Below, in pieces: positions 39,968 to 49,608 of a stretch of DNA of 64,000 nucleotides (the stretch's first letter is position 1; each line of letters opens with the position of its first letter). The stretch is from Marsupella aquatica (taxonomy: Eukaryota > Marchantiophyta). Where the stretch lies: the NCBI GenBank assembly GCA_973895155.1, contig OZ316897.1, positions 2,046,001-2,110,000 of the forward strand. The letters run 5' to 3'. Under the pieces are notes generated by a model. The model had not been told where the DNA came from. It saw nothing but the letters and a program-made list of their open reading frames with translations, and did no database searches. The position numbers and the translations under genes are program-made.

Positions 39968-40190
39968 AGCTCTAAGGGACAGGATCCTAAAGTAGGACAG
40001 TTATGGGGGGTTAGTAAAAAGCTGTTTTGAGACAACATTGAATCTTGGTTAGGGATTGAATCTTGGTTAGAAAGATACAGGCAACGATCTATTTCAAGAC
40101 TAATAAATGTACAAGTGTGAGAGCAGCACCCAGCAAGGCCCGATGTACACATCTTGTGCGTCCGTTTCTAAAAACCAGGTACATAAATCC

Positions 40191-40201
40191 CATAACAAAC
40201 G
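40191..40201. repeat. Target-site duplication, left copy
   Basis: The 11-base word CATAACAAACG is identical to 40757-40767. The two copies exactly bracket the truncated retrotransposon. Confidence 0.85.
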
Positions 40202-40756
40202 GTTCGCTACCCGGGGGACCTTTTCTACCCGTTTGCCCTTGAGGTTTTTGGTGCTCTCCACCCTACCTTTGACCAGTTCTTACGGGCCTGTGCAGTGTTT
40301 TGTATTGAGCGGAGGCCTTTCCCCCCTGTTTCTGTCCTCACCGCCTTTTTTCGACAGCGGGTGTCTGTGGCTCTTCAGCGGGCCCAGGCTTTCACCCTCC
40401 TTCGTAGGGCTGAGGCAGTAGGTTTTAGGGCTTCCCGGCAGGTTCCGTTACGTGACCCTCCTATGCGGTTTACTCCGGAGGTCTACCAGGCTTTTCAGTT
40501 CTCCGCTCAGTAGGGTGTTGGCCTTCTTGGCTCTTTTGTTGGTTCCCATTTTTGGCCCCTGCTTTTTGGTTGTCCGTTGGTTGGGTCCCCTTGGCATGTT
40601 TTTCTTGGGGCCCTTCCTCCTTTTTTCCTTCCCTTCATTGGGTTACTTTGCCACTGGGATCATTTACTCCTTTTTTTAATTCCCTTCATTGGGTTGCTTT
40701 GCCCCACTGGGATCATGTCTCCCGGTTAGACGTTTTTTTGCCCTTGGGTAATGTGT
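40202..40756 (+). mobile_element. 5'-truncated non-LTR retrotransposon with target-site duplication
   Basis: The 555-base insert starts inside the C-terminal coding region of the element family. The first frame spells F-A-L-E-V-F-G-x-L-H, as in the 49-kb element (L-A-L-E-I-F-G-x-L-H). After a frame change it continues as F-F-R-Q-R-V-S-V-A-L-Q-R-A-Q through 40513. The rest is a T-rich 3' untranslated region ending 'gcccttgggtaatgtgt'. The same ending ('gcccttgggcaatgtg') is found on the minus strand at 55485. Truncation at the 5' side plus an 11-base duplication is what target-primed reverse transcription produces. Confidence 0.88.
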
Positions 40757-40767
40757 CATAACAAACG
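40757..40767. repeat. Target-site duplication, right copy
   Basis: CATAACAAACG is identical to 40191-40201. Its last bases merge with the first unit of the minisatellite that follows, so the element inserted at the edge of that array. Confidence 0.85.
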
Positions 40768-40858
40768 CGAAAGGCGTAAGGTGTAAACGCGAAAGGCAGA
40801 AGGCGAAAGGTGTAAACGCGAAGGCGGAAACGCGAAAGGCGGAAACGCGAAAGCGTGA
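40763..40858. repeat. Minisatellite of 'aaacgcgaaaggcgg' units
   Basis: Imperfect units of 9-18 bases are built from 'gcgaaaggcgg' and 'aaacgcgaaagg'. About six units are visible. CpG-rich compared with the surrounding DNA. Confidence 0.8.
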
Positions 40859-41477
40859 ATTTTAAGGCATCGTAAGTAATCGATCGTCAGGCTTTGACGA
40901 TCAATTTATTTGTGCCTGATGTATATGATATGCAGACGTAATGTCAAGGGTGCTCCAGGGAGCAATACCACTGCACTGTCAGTCTAGCTTGATGTCACCG
41001 AAGAAATGAGTGTGTGCCAACGATATAATCAAATTTCGGACACTGCTCTTGACAAATGTGTGAATTACAATTCGATTACGAGGCCCAAATTGGGGCCAAC
41101 ACTTATCCATGCAAGGTCTCCCTTTCAAAAGACATTTCTATGCTGTCAACACTGACCTCAAATTAAGTAGCACGACACTGAGTCTCGAAACTCAATCAAA
41201 AGCGAATACCTTAATTTCAGCACACCGAAGTTGTTTATCTAGCAACCGAATAGGCTAGTGTGACGAGGTCTCTTTAGCAGCTCGTCACATTACATCTAAA
41301 GAGCTCTACTATCCCGGTACTTCAACGGCAAAGGATCAGAGGACCATCTGTCAGTGAGCGGGAAAAGAATCTGGAAGGGCCTGATCTCAAAGCTAATTCA
41401 CCAACAACAAATGCGACTGATACCATGTACCATTTGACCTCTGTGTGGGAGCCGGTTTATATCTACGAGAAACTACT
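40859..41477. other. 3' flank of the bZIP gene, unassigned
   Basis: Nothing coding is recognised. The part nearest 41477 is likely the bZIP 3' UTR. Confidence 0.35.
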
Positions 41478-42068
41478 CTACGTGAAGCTGTGCGCCCTTT
41501 GCAGCCTTTTGGGAGGTGACATGCATTCGAGTGCCAGCTCATATTGTAACTTGCAAAGCTTGAGCTCCCATTTCAAAGCTTGGTTTTCTCGCTGCATTTC
41601 CTTTCGTGTAAGCTTCAACTCCGCTAAGACCGCAGCTTTTTCGTTTCGAGACCTAGCTGAAGACTCCCGATTCTTTAGCTTTCTTGTCTCGTTCCTATGT
41701 CTTCGTTCCTGTGCGGACTCCGGGGCTTTTCGCTTACTCCTCTCTGGTGGTGCAGCCCTGTTAACACCAAAAAGAACACCATTATTGTGTTCTAATCCTT
41801 TCGAGTCTAGAAGATGATTCTGAGCACAGCCGTTCCCAACCATAGTCCCGATCACAGGAGACGGGACGTTCCAGATAGGAGTACTCCCTACATTCTGAAC
41901 ACAGCCTTTCCCGAAAAGAGCCCCTAGAGGAGACGGGACGTTCCATGTAGGAGTCACTACAGAAGAAAGGAGAAGTCCATTGTCAAGACTCGCAATGGAC
42001 TCCTCATATCCACTCTTCCAATATTCATCATAGGATTCAATGGATTCACAAAGCAGAAAGTAGTCCAT
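41478..42068 (-). CDS. bZIP transcription factor (group A / FD-like, tentative)
   Basis: A single exon of 196 residues. The ATG at 42068 is used because the upstream extension offers only a GTG. The basic region K-N-R-E-S-S-A-R-S-R carries the invariant N133-x7-R141, and the spacing to the first zipper position (L151, R-x9-L) is standard. The zipper is weak: heptad positions read L151, M158, L165, C172. Residues about 39-60 and 63-84 form a tandem duplication, each with W-N-V-P-S-P, G-x-G-C and Q-N. The C-terminus ends R-L-Q-R-A-H-S-F-T, loosely like the basic-plus-serine end of FD-type bZIPs that 14-3-3 proteins bind. It should act in the nucleus on ACGT-core DNA. Subgroup is uncertain, and an additional upstream exon is possible because 'gataatcag' precedes the ATG. 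Confidence 0.82.
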   Translation of the reverse strand: MDYFLLCESIESYDEYWKSGYEESIASLDNGLLLSSVVTPTWNVPSPLGALFGKGCVQNVGSTPIWNVPSPVIGTMVGNGCAQNHLLDSKGLEHNNGVLFGVNRAAPPERSKRKAPESAQERRHRNETRKLKNRESSARSRNEKAAVLAELKLTRKEMQRENQALKWELKLCKLQYELALECMSPPKRLQRAHSFT

Positions 42069-42365
42069 ACTGATTATCACAACAAGACACTGATCTATAT
42101 GAAATGAATGTGTCTCAGTGGTTTCTGGGCATTTATTTATTAGTGAAAACTTGCTGGTATGTCAGTGTACGACAGTGGAAAGATTGCAAAAAAAGACAGC
42201 AGCTACAGATTGGATTAGACTATTGCCTTTCCCCTTTTTGTTCAGGATATTTGTCCTCCATTTTGCGGAGAACGGAGTAGTGGTATATAAGCAACCAGAA
42301 TCTCTATTTATGGCAGGACTGGGAGTTTCCATTGGGGGAGTCCACACCACAACCCATCATCACAC

Positions 42366-42373
42366 TGACGTCA
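42366..42373. promoter_or_regulatory. TGACGTCA palindrome (bZIP C-box / CRE) upstream of the bZIP gene
   Basis: A perfect TGACGTCA lies about 300 bases upstream of the bZIP start codon on the side expected for its promoter. This is a classic high-affinity site for plant bZIP dimers. Autoregulation is an inference. Confidence 0.55.
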
Positions 42374-42560
42374 TCCCAAATATTTCTGGCTACCTCGTTG
42401 TCACTAATAATAAGGGGGTTAACTCCGTGCCTGCTCATCACTACTATGGAAACTCTTTGTTTGATTTGGGGACAAAACGCTATTGTACTGCAAGGTACAG
42501 AGGATATCAAATTGGGTAATGAGGAATATTGAGGATTGGTTGGGACTCAAACCTGGGCTC

Positions 42561-42690
42561 TATAAAAGGCAAAGTTGTCCAAGATTTTATCCTTTTTCAG
42601 ATTCTTCTCCTCTACCGTGAGACGCTCCACAATTTCAGGAAAAATTACTAAAAATGGTCTAACCATGTTTTTGTAATGGCTCGAGACTCT
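42561..42690 (+). repeat. Copy of the TATA-plus-leader module seen at 2355-2480
   Basis: TATAAAAGG at 42561-42569, then 'tcctctaccgtgag', 'caatttcaggaaaaa', and 'atgg.taa..tgtg..ttttgt.atggct' wording shared with 2400-2480. The copies share order and orientation, so this is a dispersed repeat with a promoter-like start. No coding frame follows. Confidence 0.6.
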
Positions 42691-43423
42691 TTAAACTAAC
42701 TCCCCTCATCGGTTAGCACACGTTAATAACATACCCATCAGCGTAGTACAGTATATTAAGCATGGAGAACCAAGCCTCACGTATAGTTCTATTTCTGGAG
42801 CACCAAATAAAATATGCAAGCTATCTTCGGCCTGTCCTTAGCACTAGAGTTTACAGTGGATAAGTGCAGCATGTATTAGTGCATTCCAAGGGTAACTGCA
42901 GGTTGGTCATGTAGTCTCCTAATATTAGAACACTTTTCTGTGTAAATAGACCACAAAAATGCACCGTTTGTAAGTGTAGTTAAACGTCACTAAAAGACAA
43001 ATACACAAGCGCATTTCAGTCTATAATGCATTAATAAATTATTGCAAACACATATGGTAGAAGCATTTATTGATAAGTGCAATGGACAACTAGACACGGT
43101 AGCTTCATGCATTTATCCAGTTGAACTGTGTAGTGTGAGGATTTCAAGTGAGGATTTCAAGTATGAGTCCAATACATATGACCTGACAAGTCACTTGCAG
43201 CAGTGCATAAGTGATGATGCACTTAGACACAGTACACTATACAGCAATTAGCGTGACATGCTACTATTGACAGGTGGGTCATGCGTGTACTAGCTGTCAT
43301 GGATCATGAAATAAATTTCTTGCTAGGATGCACATTTCTGCAGCTTGACATGCACAAGATCTAACGTCCTCACCGCTATTAGATTTAGTGACCATTACTG
43401 ATCTACTTAAATAGTTTGAAATG
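42691..43423. other. AT-rich intergenic DNA with TAAGTGCA words
   Basis: TAAGTGCA or its complement occurs near 42863, 43074 and 43218. A frame of 69 codons at 43042-43251 overlaps these words and is not recognised. Confidence 0.35.
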
Positions 43424-43869
43424 TGAAATTAGTGTTATACCCTTCAAAGCTATTAGTGTGAGCATCTAATTATTGAGTGATCTAATTAGTGTGAGCGTGA
43501 AGTTAGTGTTACATCCTTTCAAAACTATTAGTCTTAGTAGCTAATAGTGTGAGTGCCAAATTAGTGTTATAAACAAGGGAAATTAGAGACACTTTACTAA
43601 TCTAATCAGTGCAAGTGCATATTAGGGGCACTTTACAAACCTAATTAGTTTGAGTAAAACAGGGGGTAAAACATTAGTGATACAAACAAGAGAAACACAC
43701 GGCACTTTACAAATGTAATTAGTGATCTAATGGGTGTGAGTGCAAAATTAGATCACACTTTGATAGCAAAATGAGTGTTACAAACAAGGGAAACTAGGGG
43801 CACTATACAAATCCAATAAGTGATGTAATTAGTGTTACAAACAAAGGAAAGTAGGTGCACTTTACAAAT
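43424..43869. repeat. Degenerate AT-rich tandem array
   Basis: Six or more irregular units combine 'aattagtgttacaaacaagggaaa', 'ggcactttacaaat' and 'ctaattagtgtgagtgcaaa'. Unit length is about 60-75 bases with drop-outs. No coding potential. Confidence 0.8.
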
Positions 43870-45748
43870 CGAGGAATGGCAGCAGTTTATGTTTTTTCCT
43901 CGCATCTCTCCATCTCCACGGTAGACTTAATATGGTGTTCAATTGACCAAAGTTCACTTTCCAAAAGTAATGCGAAGATGCCACTCGGTGTGAAAGTTTA
44001 TCCATTAATTGTACTGTTTTTGTACTGAAATGGGTCCCAGGCCTTTTGTCTGCAGCTTCAAAAACTGAAACTATATAAATAGTTATTTCCCCGGTTGTGA
44101 TATATTCAATCCCGCCATTTTGTACTCAGACATAGTCTGCTTACAAAATGCACTTTTGAAGGGAACTCATTATGACCCTTGGATTTAAGGCTTAAATTTA
44201 GATGCCCATGAGATCTATGAAAGGAAGTCAGAATAGAGAGGATGTCTTAGCTTGAGACGCGGAAAGGCTTCCACCCACACCTAGACTCATGCACTAACAT
44301 CCATAAAAAAGATTATAATCTCAAGATCATTGGAAATTGAGTGTGAGCTGACATTTGGCTATCATGGGTAGGTGGGTCTGATAAGAAAATGGAAATAGAC
44401 CCCACATTACATTTGCACACATGATTGCCACATTCACTTAAAGTAAAAGTATAGAAAGTGAACAATACAAATTAAATTTTGAGTCAAAAAGGGATCATTT
44501 ACAGGAAAGTGAGAAAGATTTTAAAGTTTATTGGGAGAGATCAATTTTATTTTTATTTTTTCTATTCTCTCTTAGAAGTAGTTTTTCCAAGTTACAGTAA
44601 CACCAAATCCTAATTCTTTTTGTATTAACCTTATTGACCAAGGACACAATGGCCACAACAATGAATTGGTCACATTGATAATTGATACTAACAATGAAAT
44701 AGTCACAACAATGAAAAGGTTGTAATGACAACTGTGCAACACATTGGCAACGGATTTGTATACATATCGTTTTTTAAATCAAACATTATAACAGGCTATC
44801 CTGCCTGAGAGCTTCCCTGCAGTTTACAACAGTGGAAAAGGAAATTCATGGCTCCAACCAGGCTTGTCTTTGTTTCAGTTGTGAGACTTGATGACAATTA
44901 CCCATCTGCACACACTCATATGTAAATAACCTATGCGAATTGAACTCTAAACTGATTGTACCATGTCTTGTAACTGAGTATGTTGTGCATAATTGCATCG
45001 TTGATAATAGTTCTTTGTAAATCTTCAATGAAAGTTGTGGCCATAATCCATAACCCCCTCACCAACCTGGCATGGGGATTTGCTAATTACCCTGTGTAAT
45101 TGGTGCGAATCAAGGGCTGTGGCTGTTACTCTGCGTACTTTTTCCAATGTTTATTCTTTCTTGTGTTATTGAGGTCCTAGGTTCAATTCCTAGCCGGTTG
45201 ATGCTGCAGCCTGTACGAGTACCTTACAAGAACCCAAAAAGCTTGAGATATGACCAGGATGACACATGCTTTAACAATGTCTGCGTAAGCTTAATCCCTT
45301 CATCCTTCCTATCTTGTGGCTGCTCGTATGAAGTGTTGGATCGCATTTGGGAAGTTTTGTATCTGAGCGCACCTCGAGGCAAAGAGATCGTTGAGTCAAC
45401 AGTTGAGATGATAACAATTGGCAATTGGCAATTGTGCAGCTAAGCCGAATATTTTACTTATCCAATATGAAGAGCAAAGGGCGCAAATTGGAATTCAACT
45501 CCATAGTGCAAATTCGTCATCTGAAAATGCTTCTTAACCATGCTTGTTTAGCCATTGACGGGTATTCACAGTTTTTACTCATTGGTCTCGTGAAGCTCAA
45601 AGTAACCTAGATCACGAGAGAACGAGTGAACTAAATCGAATATATAATTGCCACTACATACATAAGCCGGCTCTTGGATCTAGAATAACGTAGAACAACT
45701 TCAATGAACCCCTGCCAGAAGATGCTCCACCTTGCCCGTCGCCCGTCT
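43870..45748. other. Intergenic, unassigned
   Basis: AT-rich, no recognised gene. A frame of 98 codons at 45147-45443 shows no known motif and includes the T-arm-like fragment at 45171-45198. Confidence 0.35.
45171..45198 (+). repeat. tRNA T-arm-like fragment matching the miniature LTR element
   Basis: 'gaggtcctaggttcaattc' followed by 'ctagccggt' is identical in reverse complement to part of the tRNA-like sequence at 61769-61840. It contains the Pol III B-box GGTTCAATTCC. No A-box or acceptor stem precedes it, so this is a fragment. Confidence 0.7.
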
Positions 45749-46007
45749 CAATCATATTCACATTTCACTCGTTTAACCTCTAGAACGCACGCGGACTCTA
45801 TCCTGTACACGGTTTACATGGTAGGCAAATCTGACTTTCAGAGTAAGGAAGACAAAACTGAAGGTCCAAGAACAGCAGCAGGGAATGATTGCAATCATCC
45901 AGAAAACTGAGTACCGTTCATTCGTAGCAGTGACAGTGTGACTGTTGCTACTCCCCAGGTTTCATGGCAAAACAATTCATAATATTACCTGACTTGTCGG
46001 GACTTAC

Positions 46008-46396
46008 GAAAGCCCAATTTCTTCATCAACATTTCCGTAAAGTCTAGAATTTTCGCGCACATCTAAACGTTTTCCAGGACCTGATGTAGATAGGTCACGC
46101 TCACTGGATGAATCTGTCGGGTCAACAAGGTCATTTGCGGCCATACCACATCGACCACATTGAATGTCGTTATTCGGTGCAGCAAGATGACTCAAATCTG
46201 TCTCACTATCAACACTGCGAGTTGCATCGTCTGTGTCCATTCCGCTTGAGGAATCTGCGAATGGCGTGTCGATATCGATGGCATGTATTTCCGTCGGCCT
46301 TGGAACAAACATGCTGCGTCCAAATATCAACCCCGTGGAAACTGAGTATATGCAACACCACATGCATGAGTAAAGAAATTGAGGGCAAGCTTCCAT
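46008..46396 (-). CDS. Possible internal exon of an unrecognised duplicated gene (copy A)
   Basis: The frame on the minus strand is acidic and Ser/Asp-rich with a C-G-R-C pair, and it reads the same in copy B over most of its length. It ends at 'gggctttc|gtaagtcc', a consensus donor; without splicing a stop follows at once. 'gtttggacgcag|catg' near 46323 may be the acceptor. In copy B an inserted base ('tcactatta' in place of 'tcactat-ca' near 60249) shifts the frame, so the two copies do not code identically. No family is recognised. Confidence 0.3.
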
Positions 46397-47601
46397 TAGA
46401 TCATTGTTTTGGGCATCCAGACATGTGTTATCTCACCTGTCCAAATTCAGGCTCCTGTACCCTCTACAACGGAGTTTGAGGATGCACGGCGCAAGTTACA
46501 AGACACACTCAAAGGTCGGCACCCATTGATAGGGCATGTGGCATATGTCCATGCTAGAGGAAAATCAAAAGATGCAGTCTCTGGGTTTATTCAAAGACAC
46601 AGGATAATCAATACTGAATGCTACAGAACATATTGCTACTAGTGCCGCCTGAATTCGCGAACTTGTGAGTGAAAAAGCATCTGTGGGCTCTAGAGCGCGA
46701 TCCAAACTTTGGATCGTTCTTCAAGGCGCAATAAAAAGTCATAAGCTTCTGCCGCAATCTCAAAAGGGGTGCATGATTGTAAACAGTGGAACTTCCGCTC
46801 CATGATACTCTGCTTATTCGCAGTTCCGTTCAACTCTTACTGATAAGCTCCGTCAAAACAGAGTTTTTGCGTGTACGAACGAAAAATGCATGAATACTCT
46901 GTTTCATTCGAGTTCCAGCACAAATTCATGGCCACCCAGCAGCGTTGCTGAGTGTAAGCCAATTTCTGTACAATTGCAATATCACAGGTTGACCGTAACT
47001 TAGTTGTATGGGCTGCGTCAGGTTGCTAAGAAGATCTGATCCCACCTTGCCCAATATACAATACTACCAACGGTAGCCAGCATTGCATACTATCATAGCT
47101 CGCGGCCTGAAACCAGTTTCACTCTCTCGTTCACAGGAAGGCAAGGCTACCTTCACAAATAGCCTACTTGTACTGAATTCACAAAGACAATCAAGCTCGC
47201 CGTGTAAGAGTTGCCGGAAAGTCTGATAAGTTTTTAATCTAATCTTCACGAAAATTTGAGAAGAAAACAGAATAACTTTCACCACACCAAAGAACGCCAC
47301 CATCGATACGACGAAAATTTGAAGTGCGCGAGCTATTCATCGAAGGACGGGGGTAAAACAAGATCTGTGTACCGCATTTCGTGGTGTTCAGAACAGTATT
47401 GTGATACAAATAACAGAGGGAGCCACCTGGGACACGAAGGATCGATGGGAAGAAAGCCAGAGGATACCAGGCATGGGATCAGTCGCAAACCAGGCAGATG
47501 GGTTTCCCGATGGAAACAGACTGCTATTCACCGAATTCACGACGAGACGACGCAGCTTTACGAAGAGAAATCCATATACACTGGCTAATGACGAATAGTA
47601 C

Positions 47602-47792
47602 CTGAGGAGTTGCACGTCCGCCTGCTCTTCACGTACCTCCTCAGGGACTTCTGTGATGACAGCATGAGAGCTCCTCAAAATCCTCCAAAGCCATCTGAAC
47701 CACTCCCAATTGAAGACCAGGGCTCTCGTAACTACGACAAACACAGCGCTTGACAGTACCCCGGCCAGCACGTTAAAAGCAAGGGCGTCCAT
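47602..47792 (-). CDS. First exon of an unrecognised membrane protein gene (copy A)
   Basis: The 191-base exon starts M-D-A-L-A-F-N-V and gives one hydrophobic segment followed by an aromatic W-E-W-F-R-W-L-W-R patch and an acidic stretch E-V-P-E-E-V-R-E-E. It ends with CTCAG|GTACTA. The paralogous exon in copy B (62814-63004) has the same length, the same ATG, an unbroken frame and a GT donor at the same place although the next bases differ (GTTAGT). This supports a real spliced gene. Downstream exons are uncertain; a plausible one lies at 47155-47260 and another at about 46680-46810, both on the minus strand. The product is not recognised. Confidence 0.45.
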
Positions 47793-48270
47793 TCGTCCGT
47801 CGATCAGATTTCCTTCTCGTATGTCCACCGTCGATCCCCGGACTCGGAAAGAGCTCGTCTGCAGAGTACGTCGTCCTTCTGTTTGGGCCAATCTGTCACG
47901 TACAAATGGTGCGTGCGATTCGCAACAATAATAATTGGTGCTAGTAGCCTTGCCTCCGTGGTGCCTTGGTTACCGAATTGGTGCTAGTTGCCTTGGTGCC
48001 TTGGTTACCGAGACAGATGACGATGCCGCACTGTAGCCACGGCACTACGGCAGAGCTTGGCGCAGTGCATAGCTAATGCCCTGACCTTGCGCCTCTGTAG
48101 AATATAAGTCCAGCAGTACATTCCACGCATCATCACTACATCGGCTCCGAGCTCCACTAGTCTACAATTGCTTCGAGCATCGCCGTAGCCTTGCCTCCAT
48201 GAATCTGTCTGGAGACGGCATCGGCGCGACTAACTTGCACGTCGTTCGTGCCATCGGGGAAATTCCCCGC

Positions 48271-48418
48271 TCCCATAGTCACGTCACTGCATCCCATAGT
48301 CACGTCACTGCATCCCATAGTCACGTCACTGCATCCCATAGTCACACGTCACTGCATCCCATAGTCACGTCACTGCATCCCATAGTCACGTCACTGCATC
48401 CCATAGTCCCGTCACTGG
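48271..48418. repeat. Minisatellite of seven 21-base units with CACGTCAC cores
   Basis: The unit is 'tcccatagtcacgtcactgca', starting at 48271, 48292, 48313, 48334 (two extra bases), 48357, 48378 and 48399. Six units hold CACGTCAC, whose complement GTGACGTG contains TGACGTG, a G/C-hybrid bZIP recognition word. The seventh has CCCGTCAC. Units are otherwise nearly exact, so the array is young. Confidence 0.95.
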
Positions 48419-48458
48419 AGTTCACTTGAAAAGGATAATGTCCTGGTTAGAGGGCATT

Positions 48459-48607
48459 GTGGAATATAATGCCCTGAGAAACCAAGGCAGTAGCCCTAGT
48501 TTTGAGAGTCAGCCTATAACTAGTACATTAATGTGGAATATAATGCCCTGAGAAACCAAGGCAGTAGCCCTAGTTTTGAGAGTCAGCCTATAACTAGTAC
48601 ATTAATG
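48459..48607. repeat. Perfect two-copy tandem duplication of 74 bases
   Basis: 'gtggaatataatgccctgag' starts at 48459 and 48533 and the following bases are the same to 'agtacattaat'. No difference was seen by eye. Confidence 0.92.
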
Positions 48608-49139
48608 TATGTAAAAACTTGAGTGATTTTTTGTAACAAACAAGAAAAAGTGAATAATTCAAATTAAAAATCATCCAAGAAGTGGTTGCTATGGAATTGA
48701 CCAAAAATATATGTTTTTTAGTTATATTCTATTCATAGATATTTTGTTTGTATCAGTGTATAAGATTTGGTTATCATCTTGAGATCTTGACTAAATTTAA
48801 TATTTTTTTGTGTATAGTAAAATCATATTTAATTTTTACTTTTACAATATTTATGATGTTTTGTATAATCCCCTCCTCAAAAAAAGGGGTGCATTATGGA
48901 GAATTAATGCACTCAAATATACAAAGAGAAAATCATGAAAGGCTTTATGTGTGGTCTGCTCTCCCTACTCCCTCCTCCCATACTCCCGTCATTGCAGTGG
49001 ACTTGTGTGGTCTGCTCTCCTAGAGATTAGAGCTTAGAGCTGCCACAGCCTCACGACTCTTCTGCCATGTCCCTCCCTCGCAAAGGGCCGTGCGTCACTC
49101 GCTGCAAGTACCTTAACACAGTACCTTAACAAAGCATCC
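48608..49139. other. AT-rich intergenic DNA
   Basis: Low-complexity T/A-rich stretch (48640-48850), then unassigned sequence. No gene. Confidence 0.35.
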
Positions 49140-49365
49140 TTGCATCGGCTCTTCATTTTTAGGTACATCAGTACATCACACATATCACCCACACATACCA
49201 CCCCCTGCCACACTATAAAAGTCTCATTCTGTGCCTCACTACCCACGATAAGAGGCGGAGCATTCTCCACCTTTGTGCCTTTGTGGAGCTCAACCTCCTT
49301 TCTACTAACTATGAGTGTGCATTGTATAATGAGAGTTACAGGTAACCCGTAGCCCTTTATAAAGT
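49140..49365. repeat. 'taatgagag' family repeat flanking the large retrotransposon (left)
   Basis: This copy reads 'aggtacatca', 'acacatatcaccc', 'ctataaaagtc', 'gtggagctcaacctcctttctac', 'taatgagagttacaggtaac' and 'gtagccctttat'. The same order resumes at about 54000 on the other side of the retrotransposon ('gtggagctcaaactcctttctac', 'taatgagagctac', 'gtagccctttat') in the same orientation. A related copy lies at 9440-9660. The TATA-like word and family spread suggest an LTR or SINE, but no full element is defined. Confidence 0.65.
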
Positions 49366-49608
49366 AGAGAAAATATACACATACTTTTTACAGAAAAAGG
49401 GCAAATAGAGTACAAAAGAATAAACAAGAGAGGTCCCAAGTGGACAAAACCAAACACAAAAGAAGTGAGCAAAAGGAAACCCTAAAAACCAAGAAAGAGG
49501 AACTAAAAGAAGTGAGCAAAAGGAAACCCCTAAAAACCAAGAAAGAGGAACTAAAACTACCGCAAATGGACCGAGGTCCTCATCATACCTAGCAAATGTG
49601 GCAACAAG

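Larger units (their letters stand above)
45749..47945. repeat. Segmental duplication, copy A (2.2 kb)
   Basis: From 'aatcatattcacatttcac' at 45749 to about 47945 this segment matches 59728-63240 in the same orientation. It is nearly identical over long stretches by eye (for example 46010-46990 against 60050-61040), and more diverged in the first about 200 bases. Copy A lacks the 1176-base insertion present in copy B near 61052 and the extra tandem units near 63010-63090. It therefore represents the uninserted state. Confidence 0.95.

Noticed and set aside
41411-41424. 'gcgactgatacca' as a second copia-type primer-binding site
   Set aside because: The complement matches TGGTATCAG but then diverges from the tRNA-complementary word, and no LTR end precedes it.
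46440-46642. Plus-strand frame of 77 codons in the duplicated segment (also at 60485-60685) as a separate gene
   Set aside because: It is open in both copies because they are near identical; no family motif, and the better spliced-gene evidence is on the other strand. It is not excluded.
48271-48418. CRISPR-like array
   Set aside because: Units are directly tandem with no unique spacers, and the DNA is eukaryotic.
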